NCBI RefSeq assembly: GCF_007741515.1 | Contig: NZ_CP036263.1 | Coordinates: 3,149,178-3,213,177 of the forward strand | Source: Adhaeretor mobilis | Lineage (GTDB): Bacteria > Planctomycetota > Planctomycetia > Pirellulales > Lacipirellulaceae | DNA: 64,000 nt | Reading direction: 5' to 3' | Part shown: in pieces, positions 26,474 through 35,314 of the stretch | Layout of the letters: every line of letters starts with the position of its first letter | Position numbering within the stretch: position 1 is the first letter of the stretch | Program-made: the position numbers and the translations under genes | Notes under the pieces: model-generated | The model's input: the letters and a program-made list of their open reading frames with translations, nothing else | Told to the model about the DNA's origin: nothing | Databases searched by the model: none

Positions 26474-26660
26474 CCTAGGGCACCGCCTAGGAGACATGCC
26501 TATTCCAAAAAATACAAAACCCCTTAACCAACCACCCAAACCTAAACAAACAAGCAAACCACCCCCCTAACACCAAAGCCTTCCCAACAAAACCACGCCC
26601 CCTAACCAATCCTCCTACCAAGCTTTCACCTCCAATCACAGTAACCACTAAGTAGCTACC
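26474..26660. other. Candidate oriT: hairpin followed by a G-depleted stretch
   Basis: A 6-bp hairpin (CCTAGG arms 26474-26479 and 26486-26491) precedes 26499-26640, where 142 bases contain only four G residues on the plus strand. This lies immediately upstream of the MobF relaxase gene, where oriT is often found. No nic site is recognised, so the assignment is inference from position and composition. Confidence 0.45.
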
Positions 26661-29555
26661 ATGCTGATCGCCACTCAAGCCAAGAGCATCGCCGGAACCC
26701 AGAAGTACTTCGACAAAGTGCTTACACAGGGCGACTACTACCTCGGTCAAGAGGTGAACGGCCAGTGGCACGGCAAAGGAGCGGAGCTACTCGGCCTCGA
26801 AGAAGGAGCCATGGTTACCAAGGAGCAGTTCTGCAGTCTTCTAGCCGGGCTTCACCCACTCACCGAAGCGAAACTCGCTCAGCGTACCCGTAAAGACCGC
26901 CGCCCTGGCGTAGATTTTACCTATTCGGTGCCGAAGAGCGTTTCGATCGCCTGGGCCTTAAAGAAGGACGATCGCATACTCGAAGCGATGCGTGAAGCGG
27001 TTCATGAAACGATGGCCCGCGATGTCGAGCCCCTGATGTGCCGCCGAGTGAGAGACGGGGCCAAAGCGGCTACGAAAGATCGCAAAAGAACGGGCAAGCT
27101 CATCTATGCAGATTTTTTACATAAGACCTCCCGCCCGGTCGAAGGGAAGACCGACCCGCACCTTCACGTTCACGCCTTTTGCCTGAACTGGACGCACGAC
27201 GAGGGAAAGCATTACGCGGCCGAGATGGAAGAGATCGTCCGTAGCCGTCCCTACCTTCAAGCCGCCTTCGAAGCCCGGCTCGCCGGCAAGCTCCGCCGCT
27301 TTGGCTACCAAGTCGAAGCGACGGAGTACACCCAAGGTGGCAAACGAAAAAAGGGCTGGGAGATCGTTGGTATTGATCGCTCGACCATCGAGAAGTTTTC
27401 TCAACGGACGCAGCAAGTAGAAGCCTTCGCCGAAGAACATGGCGTTACCGACGAAGTAAAAAAAGCCAAACTCGGCCTGAAGACCCGCGAGAAGAAAGAC
27501 CAAGGGGCGACGGTCGAAACACTTCGTAAAGAATGGGAGAACCGGCTAACGCCCCACGAACGTGAGCAGCTGGAAATGCTTGGCCAGGGGGCGATAGGGA
27601 AAGAGACCGAAACGGTCCGTATCGAAAAAACCCGCCAGGCACTTCAGTACGCCCTCGAGCATCACCTCTACCGGCAATCGACCGTGGAAAAACAAGCGGT
27701 TATCGCCACCGCTTTAGAAAAAGGATTAACGCTTACCCCTGAAGAAGTCGCCACCGAGCTCGACCGGCAGGAGGTGATCCAGGCAGAACGCGACGTTCGT
27801 GGTGCCAAGCGACAGTACGTCACCACACCGGAGGTGCTTGAAGCAGAAGAGCGGATGATCGCCTACGCTCGCGATGGACGTGGTACGCGTCTGCCCATCG
27901 CTCGCCAAGAGCATCACTTCAAGCGGGAATGGCTCAACGATCAGCAGAAAGAGGCGGTACGACACGTATTGAATTCGCGTGACACGGTCACCGGCGTGAT
28001 GGGGGGAGCCGGAACCGGCAAGAGTTCGCTCATGCAAGAAGCGGCCGAGGCGATTGAGGCAAGTGACAAGAAACTGTTCGTTTTTGCTCCTAGTACAGGA
28101 GCCAAAGAAGTTCTCGAAGAGAAAGGGTTTGCAAAAGCCCAAACGGTCGAGCACCTGCTGCGTAATGAAAAACTGCACCCCGAACTTCAAGACCAGGTCC
28201 TCTGGGTCGACGAAGCGGGGCTCCTCGACACTCGCTCGATGCTCGGCATCTTCGACATCGCCAAAGCACAGAACGCTCGTGTGGTGCTCTCGGGAGATAC
28301 CCGTCAGCATTCCAGCCCTCGTCGGGGCGAAGCGGCACGCATCCTGGAGCAAGAAGCGGGCCTAAGTATCGCCCGTGTCGAAAAAATTCAACGACAAAGG
28401 GGCCGCTACAAAGAAGCGATTGAGTTGATCGGCCGCGGCAATGAAATCGTTGACAGGAAGCAGAACCTGACGGGGCTCGCCGCCGGTTTTGAGTTATTGG
28501 ACAAGCTTGGCAAGGTAAAGGAAGTCTCGACCGACGATCGGCACGCCCTGTTAGCCGAAGAGTACCTAAAAGCCAAAGGGAAAGAGACGCCGCTCGTGGT
28601 GTCGCCCACGCATGCTGAGGGGCGAGCAGTCACCCAGCATATTCGCAACGGGCTACGGGAGCAGGGGGCGATAGGGAAAGAAGATCGCGAATTGGTGCAA
28701 CTCAAGTCACTGAACTTGACTGAAGCCGAGCGGAAAACACCCGAATGCTATCGACAACCGGGCCTGGTCGTGCAGTTCCATCAGAATGTGAAGGGTGGCT
28801 ACGTCCGGGGTGAGCGATACCGCGTCGAAGTCGACCAGCAAGGGGAGGTGGCGTTGTTGCCCATAGCGGGTGGCGCGAAAAAGCCGGTTCCAATCGAGAC
28901 GCCTGGCCGCTTCGAGGTCTACCGCGAAGAGAAGCTCGGTCTAGCAGTTGGCGACAAGGTCCGTTTCAGTCTTGGTGGCACAGCAACCGATCGTAAACGC
29001 CGCATCAGCAACGGCCGGATCGACGAGGTCGCCGGTTTTGACAAGCGGGGCAACCTGAAACTCAAGAGCGGCATGACAGTCTCTAAGGACTACGGTCACC
29101 TCGATCATGGGTTCGTCATCACCAGCCAAACGGCCCAAGGCAAAGATGCCAAGAAAGCGATTGCCGCGATGGGCTCGCAGTCATTGCCCGCCATCAACGC
29201 CAAGCAGCTCTACGTTACTGCGTCTCGCGGCAAAGAGGACGTCACGCTTTACGTCGATGACAAAGCGGCCATCCGGCGGGCAATTCAAGGATCAGGCCAG
29301 CAGCTTTCGGCCACCGAATTGGTCAAAGACCAAAAACAAACCTCACAGCAAACCCAGCAACGCAGGCCATCCCAGCAAGTCGTTAGTCACGTTAAGCGAC
29401 GGCAGTCGGTAATCGAGCGAGCCCGCGAGTGGTGGCAGCGACGTGGCGCGGGAAAAAGTTCCGTGCGAGGTGCAGGACGGGCCCTCGTTAAGCAGCCAGG
29501 ATTTACCAACACGCACACCCGCCATCAAAACCGACCACAGCCAAGGAGGAGTTAA
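26661..29555 (+). CDS. MobF-family relaxase-helicase (TrwC/TraI-like)
   Basis: A 964-residue conjugative relaxase. The N-terminal relaxase domain (about 1-300) has candidate catalytic Tyr16 and Tyr26/27, the FTYSVPKSVSIAW motif (about 86-98), and the metal-binding HLHVH (His167/169/171). The SF1 helicase domain follows: Walker A GGAGTGKSS (about 447), DEAGLLD (about 522), SGDTRQHSSPRRGEA (about 550), and a C-terminal TASRGKEDVTLY motif. It nicks oriT and unwinds the transferred strand. It starts at ATG 26661 after a G-poor leader. The C-terminus is basic and Gln-rich. Confidence 0.93.
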   Translation: MLIATQAKSIAGTQKYFDKVLTQGDYYLGQEVNGQWHGKGAELLGLEEGAMVTKEQFCSLLAGLHPLTEAKLAQRTRKDRRPGVDFTYSVPKSVSIAWALKKDDRILEAMREAVHETMARDVEPLMCRRVRDGAKAATKDRKRTGKLIYADFLHKTSRPVEGKTDPHLHVHAFCLNWTHDEGKHYAAEMEEIVRSRPYLQAAFEARLAGKLRRFGYQVEATEYTQGGKRKKGWEIVGIDRSTIEKFSQRTQQVEAFAEEHGVTDEVKKAKLGLKTREKKDQGATVETLRKEWENRLTPHEREQLEMLGQGAIGKETETVRIEKTRQALQYALEHHLYRQSTVEKQAVIATALEKGLTLTPEEVATELDRQEVIQAERDVRGAKRQYVTTPEVLEAEERMIAYARDGRGTRLPIARQEHHFKREWLNDQQKEAVRHVLNSRDTVTGVMGGAGTGKSSLMQEAAEAIEASDKKLFVFAPSTGAKEVLEEKGFAKAQTVEHLLRNEKLHPELQDQVLWVDEAGLLDTRSMLGIFDIAKAQNARVVLSGDTRQHSSPRRGEAARILEQEAGLSIARVEKIQRQRGRYKEAIELIGRGNEIVDRKQNLTGLAAGFELLDKLGKVKEVSTDDRHALLAEEYLKAKGKETPLVVSPTHAEGRAVTQHIRNGLREQGAIGKEDRELVQLKSLNLTEAERKTPECYRQPGLVVQFHQNVKGGYVRGERYRVEVDQQGEVALLPIAGGAKKPVPIETPGRFEVYREEKLGLAVGDKVRFSLGGTATDRKRRISNGRIDEVAGFDKRGNLKLKSGMTVSKDYGHLDHGFVITSQTAQGKDAKKAIAAMGSQSLPAINAKQLYVTASRGKEDVTLYVDDKAAIRRAIQGSGQQLSATELVKDQKQTSQQTQQRRPSQQVVSHVKRRQSVIERAREWWQRRGAGKSSVRGAGRALVKQPGFTNTHTRHQNRPQPRRS

Positions 29556-29558
29556 CCA

Positions 29559-29957
29559 ATGGGCAGCTTACCTTTTCCGTCGAACGAAAACCAAAAACTG
29601 ACAGACGCCGCCATCCAGTCGACAAGCAAGGCGCCGTGGAAACGCATTTCGCCAACCGAGCCATCGCCGCTAATGTTCCAAGTCCGGTTCTGCCACGGAG
29701 CAGAGACTAGTTACGCCTACTGCGACTTACGAGAAATCCGACTGCGAGACGCAGGGTTCCTTCAGCTAGGCCTCTTGGGCATGGAGAAGATGCTCATCTC
29801 CATCACAGGCCGCAACCTGAGCGAACTCGCTGAACTAATCGCCTCCGGCAAGCTAAAGTCACTCACCGAACTTGGCCCCCGCACGTTCGACCGCCCCGAA
29901 ACAAGCCCATCGATCGACAAGATCACGGTCGAAACGCTGACCGGCCACGAGCACTAA
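29559..29957 (+). CDS. Hypothetical protein after the relaxase
   Basis: A 132-residue protein starting 3 bases after the relaxase stop, so it is cotranscribed; an AAGGAGG SD lies inside the relaxase 3' end. The core reads VRFCHGAETSYAYCDLREIRLRDAGFLQLGL and looks like a small beta-rich fold. No known family is recognised. Its tight link to the relaxase suggests a transfer role. Confidence 0.7.
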   Translation: MGSLPFPSNENQKLTDAAIQSTSKAPWKRISPTEPSPLMFQVRFCHGAETSYAYCDLREIRLRDAGFLQLGLLGMEKMLISITGRNLSELAELIASGKLKSLTELGPRTFDRPETSPSIDKITVETLTGHEH

Positions 29958-30018
29958 CTACTCCTAAATCTTCAGTCTCCTTCCCAATAACTCACCTTAC
30001 ATAAATGGAGCGTCTCCG

Positions 30019-30294
30019 ATGAGCTTTTTTCATGATCCGAAACCGAACACTCCGATTGCCCTCACCGACGTAACCAAGCTGCTGCCAAAAAGGCGTGGTA
30101 AGAAGGTCCACCATTCAACAATCTACCGCTGGGTCACCAAGGGCGTCCGGGGACGAGTCTTGGAGTCCCACAAGATCGGCAATGTCCGGTTCACCACCAT
30201 CTCGGCGCTTAATCGTTTTTTTGAACCGACGGCAGGTCGTGAACACGACGAACGACGCACAGCAATCAAGCGGGTGCTTTACGGCGACAAATAG
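30019..30294 (+). CDS. DUF1580-like helix-turn-helix protein
   Basis: A 91-residue protein matching the planctomycete DUF1580 pattern: IALTDVTKLLPKRRGKKVH, then STIYRWVTKGVRGRVLES, KIGNVRFTTISALNRFF. The centre is a helix-turn-helix like that of excisionases or MerR-type domains. Such proteins often accompany integrases in planctomycete elements, so an excision or regulatory role is likely but unproved. It is the last plus-strand gene of the transfer block and converges on the gene at 30387-30659. Confidence 0.8.
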   Translation: MSFFHDPKPNTPIALTDVTKLLPKRRGKKVHHSTIYRWVTKGVRGRVLESHKIGNVRFTTISALNRFFEPTAGREHDERRTAIKRVLYGDK

Positions 30295-30329
30295 GCGGCG
30301 CGCTTGAAACTCATCATCAACTTGGTGAT

Positions 30330-30368
30330 TGAGCAAAAAGAAAGAGCCGCCCGTTGCCAGGCGGCTCT
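30330..30368 (-). terminator. Intrinsic terminator for the small minus-strand gene
   Basis: Read on the minus strand, a 9-bp GC-rich stem (AGAGCCGCC/GGCGGCTCT, 30343-30368, 8-base loop) is followed by TTCTTTTTGC. It lies between convergent genes and may serve both directions weakly. Confidence 0.7.
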
Positions 30369-30386
30369 CGTGGGGAGCGGGCGAGG

Positions 30387-30659
30387 CTAAGCCTTGCTCG
30401 CTTGGTAGTCAGCTTCTTCCATTTCACGGATCCGGTCGTACGCCAGAGCGTAGAGCCTCCCCGCTTGGAGCAACTGGGTACCACTGAGACTGTTTGTCAC
30501 GTGGTACTTTTCTTGGTCGTCCTTGTAGCTCCGCTCCACAGCCGAGGTCGAGTAGAAGGGGCGACCCTTCTCGGTCTCGTTCTTCCAGATCGCGATCTGG
30601 AGTAGGCCGTCCTTGATACGGGCGACAGGTTCGTTTGAGTTTGTAGTTTGGTTTGTCAT
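30387..30659 (-). CDS. Small conserved mobile-element protein, paralogue B
   Basis: A 90-residue paralogue of the protein at 14462-14728. Shared positions include IAIWKNE, FYS, ERSYKDD, the S-x-SGTxLLxAGxL block and AY-x-x-I. An AGAAGGAG-type SD precedes the ATG at 30659. Both copies bracket the replication-transfer core of the element on opposite strands. Function unknown; related proteins occur on conjugative plasmids. Confidence 0.75.
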   Translation of the reverse strand: MTNQTTNSNEPVARIKDGLLQIAIWKNETEKGRPFYSTSAVERSYKDDQEKYHVTNSLSGTQLLQAGRLYALAYDRIREMEEADYQASKA

Positions 30660-31477
30660 GGTCTTTCTCCTTTTCTAGTTAGTTGACTTACGCATCCGAC
30701 CAGTCAACCGCCAAGCAGGCGTGTCCAAATGTTTGCCCGCAGGGACCAGGAAAGAATTTCAAGCGCAGCGTCCCGTGAAATTTTTTTTGGCATTTGACTC
30801 GACTGATGCGGGAGACAGGATAGCGCTAGTCAATCTGACTTGAAAGCGAAAAGAACGACGAAGCCAACTAGAGCTCCTAACAACCCGGCGAGTATCACAA
30901 GGGCTAATCAAGAAAACCGCTGACGAAGAATGAGAGTAGGGTAGACAACTTTTACCGTGCCAAGACCAAGGAGCTACAAGGAGTACAAGGGAAAATAGCA
31001 AGTACGGCCAACAGCAAAGGTGTGCCCCAGCCTATCCAAGATGGAGAGAGCATCTGGCACCAACACCCTGAAATGGTAGAAACGAACTACCAGGGGAGAC
31101 AGATTGGAACGAACGTGCACGAATCGCCCGCAACGGTCGCCACTAAATGAGCGAGATCAGCCAATGCAATTCGAACTGGCAGATATTCCGGAGCGTTATA
31201 ACTCTGTGGATTACGAAGGCATTCTGTGCTGCTAATCAGATTCCATGGCGCGCAAAGTTGTTTATCGCCGGACGCTTGCGTTCGGCTAGGAGTGGCCGAT
31301 TTTGTGGTACGCTCTCGCGCCCTTGAGAGAGAAAGAGCGAGGGAGCCTTCCGCCGGTTCACCACATCCACGTTAGATGCGTGCCACGGAAGAACGATACA
31401 CCTTCAGGGCTATTGTCCTTTGGCTTGCACCCTCTTTCTCTCAAGAGAATGCCGCGATAGCAGCACAAAATCGGCCC
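30660..31477. other. Non-coding stretch with an imperfect inverted repeat
   Basis: No gene is supported here. The notable structure is an inverted repeat: CTTGAGAGAGAAAGAG at 31322-31337 against CTCTTTCTCTCAAG at 31432-31445, with a 2-base length difference and about 95 bases between arms. It could be a degenerate small element or a structured RNA. Confidence 0.4.
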
Positions 31478-31504
31478 CCGGTCAACTGCTTGCCAGTTGA
31501 CCGG
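31478..31504 (-). terminator. Hairpin downstream of the PEP-CTERM protein gene
   Basis: Perfect 10-bp stem CCGGTCAACT/AGTTGACCGG with a 7-base loop, 87 bases after the stop on the minus strand. The following bases on that strand include ATTTT, a weak T-tract. Confidence 0.5.
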
Positions 31505-31590
31505 CTTCGAACAATCTCTTTGAAATAGCGGGTGACAAAAATAAATGCGGGAAATTGTATTTTTGCAAATTTCCAGAGTGACAACGGTCA

Positions 31591-33315
31591 CTAAGTTCGC
31601 CAATAAATAGCTGCGAAAAAGCAGCCTAGCAGGATCACGACATGCGACGAAGGCTCAGGGACTGTTGTAGACACCGCCGAGAGCAGTGTCGAAGAGCCGT
31701 AGCTATTTTCCCATATAACAAGGTCACTTATGCTAAGTGGAATTGGAGATTCACCACGTTGCCATGCGAGAAAGTCAGCGCCGTCAACCATGCCGCTGTT
31801 GTTGAAGTCCCCATTCACGGCCGCTTCACTGGAGACAAAAATCCCAGAAGTTGAGTCTGTGAACATAGCTCGAAATGCCAACTGGCCGAGGTCGTTTAAG
31901 CCGCTTGGCCTGCCGTCTCCATTTCCACTATTCATTACGAGACTATTGGAAATAAAGTCCAGGTGGGCAATTGTACGTAAATCTGGATTCCCTCCATTTC
32001 CAACGTCAATCGTGTCACCTTCGAGAGCAATCAGACTAAGCACTCCGGAAGAATCTTGCGCCCAAATGCCATCAGCGCCGCCTGCTCTAGCAGTAAATGC
32101 GACTTGGCCTAATGCGTTGATCACTGGATTGTTTTCGTTGGTAAAATAAGAAAAGGGGGCGTTTGTGCCTGGCGCAATGTCACCTGCGCGGGCAACCAAG
32201 GCTAGAGAGCCGTCTCTTTCTGCCCAGATTCCGGATGAGTTATTTTGATCAACACCTGGTCCGAAGAGTGCGCCTTGAAAAGCTGTTTCGCCTGTATTGC
32301 TGAGCACTGGAAGATGAAGAGTGCTAAAGCTAGCGGTTGTGCCTGGGGCCTCGTCTCCAGTGCGAGCAACTAGATCAAGATTGCCACTTCCCTCCGACCA
32401 CACTCCCCAGCCTGCGTTTCCGTTGAGGTGCCCCCTGAAGGCGGTTCGCCCTAAGTCATTGATGACTGGATTATCGAAACCCAAGACGGTATGAGTGGTC
32501 CCAGGTATTGATACTCCTGTACGAGCCACTTCAGTAAGAATGCCGTCTGCCTCCAACCAGACTGCAGTACCAAAATTTCCACCCACCTCTGGCGGGCCAG
32601 TGAGGCCCCCGAGGAATGCTAAGTGACCCTCACTGTTGATTACCGGATTACTGAAGGGATTTGCAAAGAACTCCCCAGGCGAATTGGTAGGAGCAGCATC
32701 TCCGGCAAGAGCGACTAAAGCAAGTGTTCCGCTCTTCGTAGCCCATATCCCTTGCTGGTTATCTGGTATACCGGGAGTAATCACTGTCCCAATAATCGTT
32801 GTTTGCCCTGTGTCGTTGAAGACGGGAATAGGAAAACCGTTGGCTACACTCCAGAAAACACCGCTTGTGTTTGGTGCAGCATGTCCTTCAATCGCTACTA
32901 GGCTGAGCGGACCATTCCCCTCAGACCAAATGCCGATGCCGTCAGCGGTGGATCCGCAAAAGTGCGTCTGACCAGCATCATTCAGAGCAAGGCGTTGGAA
33001 GCTAAGGAAATTCTGCGTAGTGCCTGGAGCCAAGCTGCCCGCCTCTGCGACCAAGGCCATCGATCCATTCCCTTCTGACCAAATACCATTGAAGGTGCCA
33101 AAGCCATTGACGATACGTGTGCCAACGAAAGCTACCTGACCGGCGTCGTTAAGTACTGGAACTCCAAAGCCCGCAAAAACTCCAGAGTTACCTGGAACTA
33201 GCTCGCCGGAAAGGGCTACCTTGCGTAACTCAGCAGCACTACATAGTGAGCAAAACGCAGTCGCAAAGAACAGCATAACTAGGCCTATGCAACAGCTTTG
33301 ATCTTGAAATCTCAT
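31591..33315 (-). CDS. Secreted PEP-CTERM protein with tandem choice-of-anchor-type repeats
   Basis: A 574-residue exported protein. The signal peptide (about 8-27) is followed by about nine degenerate repeats of roughly 50 residues with the pattern P-VLNDAGQVAFVGT...GIWSE-GNG-L-LVA-GD-APGT. A dockerin-like segment (GDFNNSGMVDGADFLAWQRG) precedes the C-terminal PEP-CTERM signal: VPEPSSH, a hydrophobic span, then WRT. PEP-CTERM proteins are sorted to the envelope by exosortase. It lies between the transfer genes and the integrase, so it is probably cargo, and a hairpin follows its stop. Function is unknown. Confidence 0.8.
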   Translation of the reverse strand: MRFQDQSCCIGLVMLFFATAFCSLCSAAELRKVALSGELVPGNSGVFAGFGVPVLNDAGQVAFVGTRIVNGFGTFNGIWSEGNGSMALVAEAGSLAPGTTQNFLSFQRLALNDAGQTHFCGSTADGIGIWSEGNGPLSLVAIEGHAAPNTSGVFWSVANGFPIPVFNDTGQTTIIGTVITPGIPDNQQGIWATKSGTLALVALAGDAAPTNSPGEFFANPFSNPVINSEGHLAFLGGLTGPPEVGGNFGTAVWLEADGILTEVARTGVSIPGTTHTVLGFDNPVINDLGRTAFRGHLNGNAGWGVWSEGSGNLDLVARTGDEAPGTTASFSTLHLPVLSNTGETAFQGALFGPGVDQNNSSGIWAERDGSLALVARAGDIAPGTNAPFSYFTNENNPVINALGQVAFTARAGGADGIWAQDSSGVLSLIALEGDTIDVGNGGNPDLRTIAHLDFISNSLVMNSGNGDGRPSGLNDLGQLAFRAMFTDSTSGIFVSSEAAVNGDFNNSGMVDGADFLAWQRGESPIPLSISDLVIWENSYGSSTLLSAVSTTVPEPSSHVVILLGCFFAAIYWRT

Positions 33316-33519
33316 TGGAGACCGACTTCTCTGAATGACCGCGACTTATCGTCAACTCACTTATTGGGATTGCATCCGGCTTTAAGACAGTTGCTCAAAC
33401 AGAAAACAAGAGCAATTCTTACCCTATCTCGTCTGAAGATGCGGAAACTGGATTATAGCAGCAATAACACAGAATGTGGTTCCTTTCGGTGTTATTGCCG
33501 CTCAAGAGGAGTCAGAAAA

Positions 33520-34743
33520 CTAACCAACTTCCTTTGCAACCTTCTCCGCCAACTGTCGATCCCGCTCCGCGTACACCTGCGTAACGTCTGCCTTTTCGTG
33601 ACCACAAATCACCTGGGCTGCTTCAAGCCCGAACTTCTTGCGGATCTCGGTCGCTCCGGTGTGACGCAGCTGGTTCGGCGTCCAAACTTCCACACCCGCT
33701 TTCTTGCAGGCACGACGGATAGCAACCCGGTAGCTGGCCACTTGGTACCGCTCGGCCGGTGGTCGCAACGCCGTTCGCTTCCATGGCTTGTCGTGTAGCT
33801 TCTGCTGACGCTGGCGAGCTCTAGCAATAGACTCCTCGGGTGAGAAGCAGAACTTCTTTTCATCCCGAACGAGGTACGAAGCAAGCATCTGCTGAGCCTG
33901 CGGTCCGATATAGACCGATCGCGACTTCTCGTGATGCTCCGTCTTGTGCGCGTCGGGCGTGTAGACCCAAACCTCGCCGCTGCGATCGATGTCGCACGGC
34001 CGCAGAGCACAGACCTCCCCAGGCCGCGCACTGGTCAGCCGCTGGAACCGGACCATGTCTGAAATAATTTCCGGCAGGTAAGGTAACGTCTGCTCAATAA
34101 GAGTATCATCGACACTACTCACTCCAGACGTTTCCCGCGCATCCGTCCGACCTTTCTTGAGCCCCCCGAGCGCTGACAGTTGCAGCGGCACCTCCGCCGC
34201 ACACATCTCTTTGCCGACCGCCCATTTGAACATCCGGATCAGTCGGCTGATCTGCTTGTTGATTACTTTCCGCGACCAGTCTCGCTCGACAATCAAGTCA
34301 TCGCGAAAGTTGTCGAGCTGCACAGGACCGAACTCATCGACTGGCTCGTCGCCATGCTTCTTGCCGAGCAGCGTGGTCAGTTCCACGATCAGCTCGGCTT
34401 CGCGGGTCACCTTGCCGTACTTCACGTAGTAAGAGCTGGCATGCCGACGGTAGACAAAAATCAGCTCGTCGAGAGTAACAACACCCCCTTCGCGACGCTT
34501 GCGACGCAAGGCAGCCGGGTGGAGCGTCTTGGCGAGCGAGTCTTCAGTAGCTTGAGCTATCTCAGAATTCTCGACTACGGCCTGCTGTGACCGCCATTCG
34601 GCAAGAAAATCGCGATAACGGTCGTGACTTTTGGGGGAGCCATACTTACCGAGATAGACTTCGGTTCCATTGACATAGACACAGGCTTGACCGGAGGCTT
34701 TGTGACGCCCATATTTGGGCGGTTTTTTCAGAAGGCGGGGCAC
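33520..34743 (-). CDS. int: Tyrosine site-specific recombinase (integrase)
   Basis: A 407-residue tyrosine recombinase. The N-terminal SAM-like DNA-binding part (about 110-200) precedes the catalytic domain with Arg in TSARPGEVCALRP, the TPNQLRHTGAT motif (Asn replacing His in HxxR, as in many planctomycete homologues), His in ICGHEKADVTQ, and the nucleophile Tyr in TQVYAERD. It points away from the tRNA gene, whose 3' end lies 144 bases upstream of its start, the standard geometry for tRNA-integrating elements. It is therefore the likely integrase of the element to its left. The start at 34743 keeps MPRLLKKPPKYGRH, typical of this group. Confidence 0.9.
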   Translation of the reverse strand: MPRLLKKPPKYGRHKASGQACVYVNGTEVYLGKYGSPKSHDRYRDFLAEWRSQQAVVENSEIAQATEDSLAKTLHPAALRRKRREGGVVTLDELIFVYRRHASSYYVKYGKVTREAELIVELTTLLGKKHGDEPVDEFGPVQLDNFRDDLIVERDWSRKVINKQISRLIRMFKWAVGKEMCAAEVPLQLSALGGLKKGRTDARETSGVSSVDDTLIEQTLPYLPEIISDMVRFQRLTSARPGEVCALRPCDIDRSGEVWVYTPDAHKTEHHEKSRSVYIGPQAQQMLASYLVRDEKKFCFSPEESIARARQRQQKLHDKPWKRTALRPPAERYQVASYRVAIRRACKKAGVEVWTPNQLRHTGATEIRKKFGLEAAQVICGHEKADVTQVYAERDRQLAEKVAKEVG

Positions 34744-34768
34744 GGGCGGAATCCTCGTTTAGGAAGTT

Positions 34769-34808
34769 AAACCCGTAGTCGCCAACCCTGTACGGGTTTG
34801 GACTACGG
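34769..34808. repeat. Two mutually exclusive inverted repeats between integrase and tRNA
   Basis: Stem A pairs 34769-34777 (AAACCCGTA) with 34791-34799. Stem B pairs 34773-34780 (CCGTAGTC) with 34801-34808. They share 34773-34777. Position in the attachment region suggests recombinase arm sites or a leader switch for int. Confidence 0.5.
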
Positions 34809-34886
34809 TTTTTCACTACAAACGAGCCGCTCTGCCAACCGCTGGCAGGTAACCTAAGCGTAGGTTTCAGCAACACTTACATCAAG

Positions 34887-34960
<74 letters not shown>

Positions 34961-35314
34961 TCATGTACTTAATAGTATCGACTGACGGGGAAGTTGACAA
35001 GGCATGAAAATCCCTCATGCAGAGCCATTTTTTCTCTGCTGGGACAGTCCCATAGATCGATTTGGCCTTACTCTCCTCATAAACGACAAGGTCTGACAGG
35101 AATGTTCGCTAGTGGCCCAGGTGATGTACACGCTTGCAGATTACGCAGGCTCGCGGGGCGTTTTCTCGACGATAGGAATGAGGAGGAAGTGACATCTCGG
35201 CAGGCACCCATGACGATTTGCCGCAATTCGTTCTGCCTTCTACACTAGAGAGAGTCGCTTGTTGGCACAGCGGTCGACTCTACTAATCTCTTTGGAACAG
35301 AGATCAACAGTACT
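34961..35314. other. Intergenic stretch between the tRNA and the next gene
   Basis: No gene is supported. It should hold the tRNA promoter on the minus strand and the promoter of the gene at 35315. Confidence 0.4.

Noticed and set aside
23097..29555. Complete conjugative element (ICE)
   Set aside because: Relaxase and coupling protein are present, but no VirB4 or channel genes are visible, so only mobilizable status is supported within this window.
30759..31001. 80-codon minus-strand frame
   Set aside because: No SD, no motif, and unusual Ser/Arg-rich composition; likely chance.
985..34814. A 13-base inverted match (AAAAACCGTAGTC at 985-997 against 34802-34814) considered as att sites
   Set aside because: A match of this length is expected by chance many times within 64 kb, and it lies outside the tRNA sequence.
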